Positions 1 through 53,564 of a stretch of 64,000 bases of DNA are shown here, piece by piece. Source of the stretch: Macrocystis pyrifera (lineage: Eukaryota; Sar; Phaeophyceae; Laminariales; Laminariaceae); contig JASSKH010000009.1 in NCBI GenBank assembly GCA_031763025.1, positions 3,472,001-3,536,000 of the forward strand, given 5' to 3'. The position numbers were made by a program, and so were the translations under genes. Numbering within the stretch: the stretch's first letter is position 1; each line of letters starts with the position of its first letter. The notes under the pieces were generated by a model, which worked only from the letters and a program-made list of their open reading frames with translations, searched no databases and had not been told where the DNA came from.

Positions 1-279
1 TCGTGTTAGACCTTACCCGTTTTCCACGTGTAAGTTTGGACCACTTGGTTTTTTTTTTCGTGACTGGCTCGGTCCGTTTGTTGTCCCTCAAAGAACACGG
101 CCTTGGTTGTTGAGCGCTGTTTTTTTTTTGTGGTGTTATCAACACCGCCGGGCGCGCCATGAGTGCATTGCTATAAGGTTATTTGCACGCCACATAAAGC
201 AACACCCACACAAAACACACGTAGACACAAACACACGCGCGCACATACATGCAAACGCATAAACAGACACACAAACAAC

Positions 280-405
280 ATGCTCCCGTGATGGGCAGTG
301 TCTCTATGAGGAGTACGGACGGCGCCCCGTCTCGAAAGGGATGCGTGGTCAATGGCCAAACGACTAAGGCAAGCAACACATGAGTACGCCTCCCCTCCCC
401 CCATA
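280..405 (+). repeat. LINE 3'-end fragment
   Basis: Matches the last ~125 bp of the LINE: GTCTCGAAAGGGATGCGTGG, GGCAAGCAAC and ATGAGTAC, then a C-rich tail. 5'-truncated. Confidence 0.8.
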
Positions 406-519
406 TATTTTATATAGGTTGGGTTGGCGTCGGTTGACAACGACACTGCAAAACATGCCGATCCACGTGACTGGACAACCAGGGCATCGCTTTCTTTTTT
501 TTTTTTTTTTTTTGCCGGT

Positions 520-889
520 CACAGCTGGTGGTCGAGCATTTGTGCGAGGTGCAGAACCTTTACTCCGCACAAGGGGAATGATCGTATCACGTAGCGCTCA
601 TGGTAAGGCGCCCATGAGGTAGTTACTTAGCACCCCCATTCCTGTCTCTGGAAGTGGTCACACCGGAAAATAAATTAACTCATTGAAGCTGTCATCCATG
701 TGCAAGTCTACCTCACAAGCGGTACTTTCATGTGACTCGCCAAACACCTCACGGCGCTTCGCGCTTGGTCCAAGCAATGTCTTCCCGGCCGGTGAAAACC
801 CGACATGCTCCGTCCCTGCATTGTAGGGATGCGAGGGTCTATGGTCACACGACTACGGCCGAGCATGATATCGAGTACCCCCCCCCCCC
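520..889 (+). repeat. Poly(C)-tailed non-autonomous repeat, near full length
   Basis: About 370 bp. Begins near ACAGCTGGTGGTCGAGC, has a stem-loop (TTGTGCG...CCGCACAA), central CCTCACGGCGCTTCGCGCTT, and ends GGGATGCGAGGGTCTATGGT, CGACTACGGC, GAGTAC and 12 C. No coding capacity. The family recurs throughout the window in both orientations. Its last ~60 bp resembles the LINE 3' end. Confidence 0.85.
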
Positions 890-890
890 T

Positions 891-972
891 CGTCCCGGCA
901 TTGTAGGGATGCGAGGGTCTATGGTCATACGACTACGGCCATGCATGATGATGATAATGAGTACACCCCTCG
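891..972 (+). repeat. Poly(C)-tailed repeat, 3' fragment abutting the previous copy
   Basis: Restarts at CGTCCCGGCATTGTAGGGAT immediately after the C tail of the previous copy and ends GAGTACACCCC. Head-to-tail arrangement. Confidence 0.8.
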
Positions 973-1045
973 CCTTCCTACGCTTCCAAACCCCACGCCC
1001 GGCGTCAAAAAGGGCTCTGATGAGGTTTGTTCACCGGGTGCCCAG

Positions 1046-43340
<42,295 letters not shown>

Positions 43341-43694
43341 GTATGTAGGGCCTATTTGTTGTTGGTTTTTCCCGGCGTTCGTCTCGACAGGGCGACCAAG
43401 TCGTTGAAATCGCTGTGATAGAGGTGTCGTGTATGATATGCCGACCACGTTACGACGTCCGCCATGACCACGTCGCCATGACGTTTGCCTTATCCCTTTT
43501 GCAGCTTGACTTCACATGGTTTTCGTATAGAGGGGAAACGTGAGGACTTTTTGAAGCACGATTTTCCAACATCGGTCACTGCTTCGGTTGGGGGATGACT
43601 TTTTGTTTGTCTCTGAGCTGACTGACCGCAAGGAGCCGTAAAATATGGGCGCAGCAAGACCCTAACACTACTACTGCTCCTACTGCTACTACTA

Positions 43695-43812
43695 CTATTA
43701 CTGCGGGGGGACATGGTCGTTAGTCAGAACCAAATATGGTTTGTAAACACACGGGGTATACATGTTTTTTGGGTCCATCGCGTGTTGTGATTTACTGTAG
43801 CCCCTCGTGATA
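43695..43812. mobile_element. Divergent relative of the TA-MITE
   Basis: TATTACTGCGGGGGGACATG ... TTTACTGTAGCCCCTCGTGA, same order of GTTTTTTGGGTCC-like internal text, inserted in an ACT microsatellite. Too diverged to call confidently. Confidence 0.55.
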
Positions 43813-44033
43813 CTACCACTATTGCTACTACTACTACTACTACTAGTACTTGATTGCTGGTGCGTGTTCTCCCTACGTACGTACTCACTCGTAGACGGTT
43901 GGCCGGACCGAATTTGTAGTTGTTTTGATCGCTGTCTCTGCGTTCTCATAGGGTTGACTACTTACCTGCTAATACAGCAGTACCTGCTGCCGTGCGTACG
44001 GCAGTCATCAGCACTCCACGCAGTCGTCTGATT

Positions 44034-44142
44034 GTGGGGGAGCATACATAGTACTCCCAAATAGGTTGTGAACGTGGGGGCAGGTATACATGGGTTTTGG
44101 ACCATATTGGGGTTTTGATTGCTATGGGCCCGCGTATTATTT
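44034..44142. mobile_element. Divergent relative of the TA-MITE (second)
   Basis: GTGGGGGAGCATACATAGTA ... TTGCTATGGGCCCGCGTATT. Shares layout and GTATACATGGGTTTTGGACC-like centre with the 43.7 kb element. Confidence 0.45.
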
Positions 44143-44501
44143 AGTATTAATAGTTGATCCAAGAGGTGTGGCCTGGTATCATAGCCCCTCTGTCGATGCA
44201 GCCCGGGTTTGGGTCTGGGTATTAGGTTGATTGTTTGCGTACAGGATTTTTTGTTACACATTACTCGTGCATGGTGGGGAGGGGGGGGGAGGCGTGACCG
44301 CTCGTGTTACCATAATAGATGTGAGTTGCGACAGGGAGGGAACTGGAGAAGCAGGGCAAAATATGATGGGCGGGATAGCTGTATGTAGAGGTGAAAAACA
44401 ACTGAACGTTCCGTGCTGCTCTTGAGAGCTGTAGCAAACGTCCCTAGAGTATGTGCTGCACGGAAAGCGCTTGGCGCAAGGAAGCGTGGTTCTTGGCGAG
44501 C

Positions 44502-44975
44502 GGGGGGGGGGGGGTGTACTCGATAGGAGAGATATACTCGATCTCATGCATGGCCGTAGTCGTATGACCATAGACCCTCGCATCCCTACAATGCCGGGAC
44601 GGAGCATGTCGGGTTTTCACCGACCAGGCAGACATTGCTTGCACCAAGCGCGAAGCGCCGTGAGGTGTCCGGCGAGTCGCATGAAGGGTGAGCTGCATCC
44701 TACTAAGAACCGCTTGTGAGGCGGACTTGCATATGGATGACAGCTTCAATGAGTTAGTTTAATTTCCGGTGTGGCCACTTCCAGAGACAGTAATGGGAGT
44801 ACTATGTAACTGCCTCTTGGGTGCCGTACCTTGAACACTACGTGATACGATCAATTCCCTTGTGCAGAGTAAAGGTTCTTTACTTCGCACAAATGATCTA
44901 ACTAGACGACCAGCTGTGGGCGCGGGGGGGGGGGTGTACTCATTATCATGCATGGCTGTAGTCGTGTGGCCATGG
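44502..44975 (-). repeat. Poly(C)-tailed repeat, longest copy, plus a second fragment
   Basis: 44502-44910 is the most complete copy: G tract, GTGTACTCG, CATGCATGGCCGTAGTCG, CCGCTTGTGAGGCGGACTTG, then the 5' stem-loop (CAGAGTAAAGGTTCTTTACT) near 44870. 44922-44975 is a tail-only copy abutting it. Confidence 0.85.
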
Positions 44976-45079
44976 AGGGGAGGGATGGACGAGGTCCGTA
45001 GTTATGGGGCTCTCGTAAGGCTAACAACGGACGCGCGCCTGTATGAGAGACACGACATCACGCGCACCCTTTGAACGAT

Positions 45080-45270
45080 TTTCCAGGCCAATTTGATCAT
45101 GATATCATTTTGTGGACGACGAGGAGAGCGCATACGCCGGGCGATGTATTTGTCTAGATGAAAGTATCTCGACGACGTTAATCTGAGGCCACCCTTTTCG
45201 TTGTGTGTGCGCCCTTTGTTCGGGGAGAAAATTGGCTCGGAAATGTATCCCAGGAGGTGCGTTACAGAAT
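45080..45270 (+). repeat. Interspersed repeat, copy 2 (unnamed)
   Basis: GTATCTCGACGACG, TTTTCGTTGTGTGTGCGCCC and TATCCCAGGAGGTGCG parallel the 24.9 kb copy. Confidence 0.5.
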
Positions 45271-45299
45271 CTTGCGTGTTTACGCACACGGTATTTGTA

Positions 45300-45481
45300 T
45301 TTTTTTTAATCATCACTTTCACTTTCCAGCTCAACTCGTAGGAGGTTTTACCCTCAGCGGTCTTCTTCTGGACAAGCCGTGGTCACAGGTGTCGTCCCTT
45401 CTCCCCCCCGGTACGTGCCTTCATTTTTTGTCGCGCATAGGGTTCAGCATCCCCAGTGACTGCTCGTCGATTTTCATCTAA
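45300..45481 (-). mobile_element. 5'-truncated SINE of the same family
   Basis: T run, then CTCGTAGGAGGTTTTACCCT, GACAAGCCGTGGTCACAGGT and GCGCATAGGGTTCAGCATCC, but no tRNA-like head. Ends where MITE copy 9 begins. Confidence 0.85.
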
Positions 45482-45488
45482 GTAGCTG

Positions 45489-45594
45489 TTACGGGGGGCC
45501 CTAGTAAATAGGACCAAATATTGTTGGTAAAAAATAGGGAAATATACAGGTTTTTGTGTGTACCGTAGGTCCTATTTACTATGGCCCCCCGTAA
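45489..45594. mobile_element. Palindromic TA-target MITE, copy 9
   Basis: Ends TTACGGGGGGCCCTAGTAAA / TTTACTATGGCCCCCCGTAA; right flank TA, left flank TG. Abuts a truncated SINE. Confidence 0.9.
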
Positions 45595-45825
45595 TATTAA
45601 AAATACCAACAACAAACTGCACCAACACAAACAGTAGACGGGTGCTACGATATAGAAGTACGAGCACGTTTTGGCAGAAACGTCTTCTGAATGACGAGGC
45701 CCCTTGGCCCAAAAACGTCAGAATTTCGGTATTTGTTGTGTTGTTGCAGTACTTTTCGTTGTATGCTTATTATTGGTCAGGCCATGGGATTGCACATCGG
45801 GTAGACTTGCTGCACTTTCCATATA

Positions 45826-45932
45826 GAGCCCTTTTGAGGAGCGCAGTCCCGTTTTGGGGACAAACTACTTGAAATTTGAGTGATCCGTCCTCAAAATGAG
45901 ACTGCAGTTCTAAAAGTGAGGAGACTCAGAAA
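45826..45932. mobile_element. Second MITE family, unsplit copy
   Basis: TTTTGAGGAGCGCAGTCCCG, TTTTGGGGACAAACTACTTG, then inverted CCTCAAAATGAGACTGCAGT and CTAAAAGTGAGGAG. Counterpart of 38096-38413. Confidence 0.65.
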
Positions 45933-46533
45933 AAAAAAATAGGTGCTCCTCCCGATCGCAGCATGCCTCGGTAGTCGTACAATACACAATTAATTGTAGA
46001 GCAGGGCAAGGGTTGCCCTGCTGTTCCCTAGGTGTTACCATTTAATACATACAAGGTTGGACTGAGGTATGGAAATTCTCTCTCGACGTGGATACTTGCC
46101 AGGTAGAATTTTACTTGTTTCAAGATGCTACTATTGTTGTTGTTGACGCTATTTATTGTTCATTGCGTGGCTTTTCAGAAGAAAGAAGTGATAACAGCAG
46201 TCCCACGAACAATACATAACTAACCGTTGCAATATAATAAGAACATAAGGCTCACTTTGTGAGAGGGACGCTAAAGAAATTGGATGCATTGAGGATCGTG
46301 CTCATCGGCGAGCGCTGCGTACTAGTACTGCTGCTGTAACACAGTACAGTTAATCCTAATGCAATATCGTACTACTGTATCTATGCTCAAGGTTGTTCAA
46401 GGGTGGTGAGTCACGAGAGGGTTCTGAGGCTTGCTGAGATTAAATGTTTATTGTTGGTGGGTGCTGAACAAACGGCAATTATTACTACAATGTAAGGTTG
46501 TTCAGATTAGATGCTTGTTGACGGGTGCTGGAC

Positions 46534-46564
<31 letters not shown>

Positions 46565-48093
46565 CTATGTACCTGGTACTACTACTGCTCTGTAGTTACA
46601 CCACTTGTATTGTTTCAAAAACGTTTGGGAGATGTACGAACATCAATGCCCTTCGGGACCCATGAAAAAAAAGCCGACGAAAAAAAAACGACCAGGAAGG
46701 GCGGTCTTGACCACATCCAACCGACAGGAAAGGAGCGTCCAGCATGTAACAAAACATCATCACCACCATGCTGCGCGTGATTCGTGTCGTGCACATCTTC
46801 TTATTACGCTGCACTTTGGACACGTCCCCTATCCCCCACTGTAGCAGCCCGGTTGCTACAAACAGTAGACTTGCTTGTTCACTGTTTTTTTTTTTTACTT
46901 TCAAACTTCATAATTTCAAAATTTTCCAGTTTGCCAATTTTTCCAAACTTCTATTTCTTTTCAAGACATTTTTTCCTTTTTTTACCAGCAGCTCTTGGCG
47001 GTGATTGTGGAAAGTAAAATAACAGTGAATTTTGGAATTTTGGAGAGTGAACAGGGCTTTGTGGTGGTACAGGCCGAAGGCACGCAAAAATAACATTGAA
47101 GAACAGGGCTTGAGAGAGACATGGTACAGGCCGAAAGCACGCCTCCTAACTACTAGTTACTGTTGCATCCTATTTATCTCATTTCGCAGTAGTGGGAAAT
47201 GTACTCAGCAAGCTTCATCGAGTGTAGGCGGGTCCAGCCGATTTGGCCTCTCCTAAATAACCGTAGCATTCTCTTCTTGATGGCGTGCACTCTCTTAAAA
47301 AGTCGGGGTACCCACTGGAATGCTGCGCGTGGCTGATCCCACAATCACCACTACTATTTCCCTCTGAAGTTCCACAGCACTACGACCGTCACAACTTGAA
47401 TAATTCTAGAGACAACGCGTACCTGGTACGAAGTAGTACCAGGTATGCAGTAAAAATTGTTCTCTCTCCGTAAAATGAATGCCATGCGGAGGGTGGACCG
47501 TTCATGTTTCGATTGTTTTTTTGTTTCGTCCTTCTTCTCCTCTACACGTAGGGAGTTTAGTGGTGGCCTTGCCTGTCTGCGAGGGAAGGTGGAGAACGAA
47601 AGCCTTTTGGGGGGAAACGGATGTTTACACACTTACAGCAGTAGTTGTGAATAAACGTGAATAAACTGCGCTCGGTTGCATACATACGTACGTGTGCATA
47701 CGTACATACGGTATGATTTTTCTTGGGTTTTCCATGTTTTTTTCTACTACTACTCCCTAAGGATCGACGTTGAAGGTCCTTCATGCTGGACGTTATCGGA
47801 CGGCAAACATAATGCCCTAACAATGCGTATAGAAAAAAAAAAAAAAAAAACTAACTATCGATACTATTTCATCCTTCCACGCTGTGTCAAAATACGGTGC
47901 ACGCCGCCAACACGCAATCTCCAGCAACAAACAATTTTCGCCGTCCATCGCATCACCATCATCATATATATATACCGCTAGCACTATGATCGCCTCCCGT
48001 GCACCGTGCCCGACAGACAACGTTAGCAGCGCGCGAAATAAGCGTCTCTAAGGCACGTCTACAGCAAGCAGCAGCTTAAGGCAGGCAACCCTT
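45933..48093. other. Intergenic stretch between the convergent genes
   Basis: A hairpin AGCAGGGCAAGGGTTGCCCTGCT at 46001-46023, a CAA run, an AT-rich block at 46870-47040. No gene, promoter or terminator could be supported. The first ends of both transcripts should lie in 43341-49061. Confidence 0.5.
46537..46564. repeat. (CAA)n microsatellite
   Basis: About nine CAA units in the ATR-transporter intergenic region. Confidence 0.95.
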
Positions 48094-48466
48094 TCACAAC
48101 TGCACGACACGTACACGGCGGTTCCACAGTTCCAACTCCAATGCCGACAGAAGTGTCTCGAAAATCTGGGGGGTAGTCTGATCAATCGTACAGGGGATAT
48201 TTAAATGGTCACAAAAGGCAAAAAGTGCGCGCGGGGGGGGGGGGGGGGGGGGGGGGGGGGGTAGGTCCTCTTTTTGGGCCAAGACTGTGGGCAAAACCTT
48301 CCAGAACAGGGGCACAATCTGAATCTTCACATACACACATACAATCAACTCTTACTCGCGGGTGGTGGTTCCAGTAATTCGTTGCAAAATGCACAAGTGC
48401 CTCATACCGCAGCCGCTCTCGGGGGCACAGCACAGCCTTGGCACACACTGCTGCGCGGGCGAGTGC
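48094..48466 (-). CDS. Possible exons of an unidentified minus-strand gene
   Basis: 48466-48356 reads ALARAAVCAKAVLCPRERLR then YEALVHFATNYWNHHPR, ending at a good GTAAGA donor. 48211-48094 reads CDHLNIPCTIDQTTPQIFET then LLSALELELWNRRVRVVQL and stop. Both look like real globular protein but are separated by a G26 tract, and I could not find a splice pair joining them in phase. They could be one gene 3' of the transporter, or chance. Confidence 0.25.
48236..48261. repeat. G26 homopolymer
   Basis: Uninterrupted G run in the ATR-transporter intergenic region. Confidence 0.95.
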
Positions 48467-48514
48467 CTCAAAGCAGGAGACAAGAGCTAAGCCACACTTG
48501 ACAGCGGTGCTGGT

Positions 48515-48638
48515 GCTGCTGCTACTACTGCTACTGCTGCTGCTGCTACTGCTACTGCAGCACGGGTGCGGGTGCCGGAAAGCAGCAGAGTTTAGCCACA
48601 CTGCACAGCATTGCTGCTGCTGCCAGCAGCAGAGTAGT

Positions 48639-48691
<53 letters not shown>
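48515..48691. repeat. (CTG)n facing (CAG)n
   Basis: Imperfect CTG/CTA run at 48515-48560, then about 20 CAG units to 48691. The two can pair as a long hairpin. Produces poly-Ser, poly-Ala and poly-Leu frames. Confidence 0.93.
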
Positions 48692-48693
<2 letters not shown>

Positions 48694-49061
48694 TCTCCAA
48701 CCATTGCTACGTACGTCCGCAGCACACCGTAAAAGTTACGAAGCCACCAAAAAGGGAGCCCTGTCTCTAGGTACAGCAGTACACCAACAAAAACGCAGTG
48801 TGCCAAAAAAAAAAAAACTAACAACGGGTTGCGGGAACGCAATAGGATACCCAGGGACAAATTTCCAGGAACAAAATCCGGAACTCTTGCATCCCCAGGC
48901 GTAAAAAGGGTACCAGGGAAGTCTTCTATAATTCACCCCAACCGCCAGAGGTAAAAAAACGGGAGGGTTAAAATGCTGCGTACGTATAAAAAGCGAAAGC
49001 GCCCTGTGAGCACCACCGACATCACAGCCTCTTTCTTTGACTGCAAAAAAAAATCATGGCA

Positions 49062-49302
49062 TCACAGCTCTTTCTTCGTGCCGTTCGCAGTCCCGTTCTT
49101 GGCAGAAACTCCCGACTTCGACGCTGTGTCCGCCGCCGCCACCCCTGTCCCCGGCCCCTTAGCCGTAAGGGTTTCCACGCTTCCTTTCTTGGCCGCGTAT
49201 TTCGCCTGCACGCTCATCGACAACCCTCCAAAAACGCAAAGCACACCGATCCACTGCCACCACGCTACGCTGTGCCCGAAAACCACAACCGAAATCAAGA
49301 TG
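49062..49302 (-). CDS. Transporter alternative last exon B (KKEL tail)
   Basis: Acceptor ccgtacacag, same splice phase as exon A. Reads ILISVVVFGHSVAWWQWIGV then LCVFGGLSMSVQAKYAAKKG. About 25 of the first 42 residues are identical to exon A by eye. The tail is Ala/Gly/Thr/Lys-rich and ends KKEL, a KKxx dilysine retrieval signal known from ER membrane proteins, including relatives of SLC35B1. Confidence 0.85.
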
Positions 49303-52300
49303 CTGTGTACGGTGGGAAGGCGGTATCAGCAACGCCGGGGGGTGTCGGGGGGGGGGGAAGGGGGGGGGGGCAGGGGAGGGGGGGGGGGGGGGGGGGGGGG
49401 GAGGAGGGGAGTGGTATTGGGCGGTTTACGCTTATGAAAGGATTCTTGCCTTTTCAACACGTACCGTAGTGGTGTACCAGGCATGTACCACACTACGATA
49501 TACTAGCACGCATATATGTCATGCATATACACTGTATACTATGATATACTAGCACGCATATATGCCATGCATATACACTATATATTACACTGATGTGGAA
49601 CATGTGATCGAAATCATCATCGTCACGATGGTCGCGAGGATACGACCGTACTGCTGTAGGCCTACAGCAGTACTTGCTTTGTTTCTTTCGTGAGGCGTAT
49701 GCAATGGAGTAGTCCTATCGATTCTCCTGCCCCCCGGACTGCTCAGGAACGACTGCATCTCGGACTCCTTCGCCCCTGGCGGTGGCGTCAAAAGTCCACC
49801 GGCCTCGTCCCTGTCTCCGTTCCCATCCCCCCGATCCCTCGCCCGGGTTTCCAGACTCCTCGCCCTCGCAGCATATCTCGCCCTCACGTTCAAGCCCAAC
49901 CCCCCATACACACAAAAAACGCCAACCCATTGCCACCACGCGATATGGTGGCCGTACGCAACAATCGATATCAGCACGCTGAGAGTCGGGGTATCGTTCA
50001 GTAGTACGAAGCGAAGCAAGCACGACAGGGAAAAGGGGAGTGCACAGGGAGGATTGCGGGGGGGGAGGGGGGAGGGGGGAGGGGGGGGAAGGTGCGCGGG
50101 GGAGATATAGGGAGTTCGCTTGTTTTATCGCGTTTTTAGGTACTATTGGTGTCTCCTGTACGACGCCAACGAGCCACGATTTCGACTTTCCTGTGAAGCA
50201 CGTCTGGGGGCGGAAGCAGCGCAGGAACACCGGTAGCAGGCTAAAGGTATTTCGAAAGGTTTCGCGAGAGAGGTCCCGAAACAAGAGAACATGGTTGAGA
50301 ATAAGGCTCCACGGCTACCCACCGCGCACACAGGAGGCGTTCGAGCGATATGTAGATATAACGTCCGCCAAGCAATTGTGTCACCATACATAGCGTCACA
50401 ACAACTACCGGTATTTCGCAAGTACAAACCAACACGACAACTTACAAACCCCCGTGTGGATTAAAATCCAAAGGACGCGCCGAGCAAATCACACCTCGCC
50501 TCCCCCCCACTCGCCGCCATTCACCCCCGTCCCCTTTTCCTCCCCCCTTCGAACACCTCCTCCCCCACCCCCCCCTACCCCCAGCATTCTCAAACCGCCG
50601 GAAATAAAAGTTTCACCTGAAAAACTTGCGGGAGATGGTGACCGTGACGTTCACGAGAGACCCGAACTCCTTGATGATGAAGAACACGAACAGCTGCCCC
50701 AGGCCGGCGCACGCGCAGAAGGCGGCAACGTTTTTTACCACCTGCCAGCCACACCGGTATACACAATATACGGGGGGGGGGGGGGGAAACTTCATAAAAA
50801 AAACGATCGACGTTCGACATTTTCGTTTCTGTGTGAGCGCGTCTGTGTCCAAGAAGGGTGGGAAGTCACACCGCGCGGCGGCAGCAGCAGCAGCGCTAGC
50901 TGCGCTACATGATAGGGTGGATTGCACTTCGGAGCCAAAATATGTATCGCTGACCGGGGTTCTCGACCGAGGGTCCACCACAACAGGTGGCCGGGACCTC
51001 CCCCCCCCCCCCCCCCCCTGCACAGTGTAGGCGTAAACAAAATCTTTGTGGAGACCTTGAAGAATGTAACGCACCTTTACTGCTGTAGGCGTACGTACAC
51101 ACCGAACTGAGAGGCTGTCGACACCCTGTGGAGTTTGCTACACTCTTCAATGTCTCCACATTTTTTTTTTAACGTCCACCTAGTGCAAGGGGCGAGGGGG
51201 TGGGGGGGGGGGGGGGGGGAGTCCCGGCCACCTGTGTACCCAATATCTTTGCATCCGATGTAGTATACCTTGTGGAATGCTTTTCGTCACAAACTTACTG
51301 TTGCTACCCAATATCTATGCGTCCGACGTATAAATTGCTGAATGTTTTTCGTTACATACCTATAATAGTTCATGGAACTGTTGTGTACCGGGCTTACCAG
51401 GCAGCTTTCAACTATTAATAAAAAAAACCATTTTTAAACCATCAGATTCAACGTTAGGCCAGGTAAATCGGCTTGTCACGAGAAAAATAGTACTGTATGG
51501 GATTCTTTTTTCTGTAGTAAAAGATAATAACATACTAGAGACAAGACCAAGTTTTGGGGTCATCACGGGGTGGTCTTAATACGGGTACACCACTGTATTT
51601 TCGAAAGTCAGTTATCGGGTGAGGTACCGAGAAGCCTCAGAGACATCAGGTGAAAACCCTACCATAGCCCGCGTCAGCAAGTAGTGTACAGGATGCCCCT
51701 CCCCCCCCAAACGCCTCCCTCTCTCCCTCCCTCCCTCCCTCCCTCTCCCCCTAACGCCTCCCTCTCTCCCTCCCTCCCTCCCTCCCTCCCTCTCCCCCTA
51801 ACGCCTCCCTCTCTCCCTCCCTCCCTCCCTCTCCCCCCTAACCTCAGGGAAGGTAATCATGAAATGAATCGCCCGCGCCAGCTCGCTCTCTCCGCCGTAC
51901 AGCGCCCAGCCCGTGGCCAGGTAGATGAGGTGGAAGGTGAATATCCAGATGTTGATCGCCAGCATCATGAACGACCCGGGCGCCTTGAAGCGTCCGTTGA
52001 TCCTGTCTTGCTCAGCGTTGGTTACGCCATCCAGTATGAGGTTAACGCTAACCTGGTACCGTGTGCCGTATCCCCATCATACCCGCACACACCACGGCGC
52101 AGAGCAAACACAACCAAGGAAAAGAAGGAACCCAAACGAAAAAAAAAAAAAAAAAAAAAAGAAGGAAAAACACCAAAACGAGTGGACATTAATTAGCATT
52201 ACATGAAAAAAAAAAATGCATACCAGGCAATAAACAGCAAAACATACATAATTGTAATCTTCGTACTGATGCGAGGTTCTGAAAACAAATGAAAAATACT

Positions 52301-53404
52301 GGCTTCTTAGAGACGGAGATGGGGGGGGGGCGTGCCAGTCAACGACCAGCGAACATTACATAAATGCTGGTGCCTGGTAATGTAACAATAATCCGAAAAA
52401 AGCTATCAGGTACGAGGTATCGACTTCTTAAAGACGGAGATAGGGAGGGAACCCCGCTGGTGAAACAGCAGTAAAACAAACGTCCAGTTTTATTTCTCTC
52501 TCTCCCCTCTATTCGCCCCCTCTAAGACGGCCAAACAAGAACGGCGTACGTACGTACGTGGATAAGCCAAAGGTTTCCACGTAGTCGTATATGGAAATAC
52601 GTCATCAGCACCCAAATGTTGGAGGTGTCTCCGTTAGGAGTACGAAAGGTGCTCCGTTTCGAAAGGGATGCGTGGTCAATGGTCAAATGACTACGGCAAG
52701 CAACAAAAGAGTACGTACGCTCCTCCGCCCCCCCCCCCCCCTCCTCCACATCTCCACACTGTCACCACGCTCTCACCAGCGCAAGCCCCACGAGGCGGTT
52801 CTCCCCATCGCCGCCGCTCTCCTTGCCCAGCGCCTCTTCAATGGTGCCCGGCTTGAGGGAGAACAGCGCCACTCCAGCCGTGATGAGCATCACGGCCAAA
52901 TATTCAGAACGTGTGTGCCTCCGACCCAGCATGACCACGCCCACCTACAACAGAAACATACAAATCGACCGCCAAATAGCGATCTCAAGTGTCACACGCA
53001 GCTAGCAAAATACGACCTTCGACGAAATGCACGATCTCACTGATGTTCACATTTTTGTGGTATTTCGGGGGACCATAGTAAATAGGACCGAATATTGTTA
53101 GTAAAAATAGGTAACTATGAAAGTTTTTACGTGTACCATAGGTCCTATTAACTATGAACCCCCGTAATGGTATACATACATATATTGACCGTCAAAAATC
53201 AATCAACCATTGGCTCTCGCGGGGCTTGGCAGGGCCTGAAAGTCGATCTCGAGACTAAACGAGAGATTACAGCGTCGGAGACAGTCGGTATCTGTGAACT
53301 AAATGACACCATGGAATGTTACATCCCCTTTAAAATAAGTTAAGAAAATACGCCCTTGTGAGGTGAAAAGGGCGAGATACAAGAACAAAAACAGAGCAAG
53401 AAGA

Positions 53405-53435
<31 letters not shown>

Positions 53436-53502
53436 CGTACTCATTTGTTGCTTGCCTTAGTCATTTGACCATTGACCACGCATCCCTCTCGAGACGGAAC
53501 AT

Positions 53503-53564
<62 letters not shown>

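Noticed and set aside
48552-48860. Minus-strand frame with a hydrophobic N-terminus and poly-Ala
   Set aside because: The poly-Ala part is the CAG repeat and the rest lacks any family signature.
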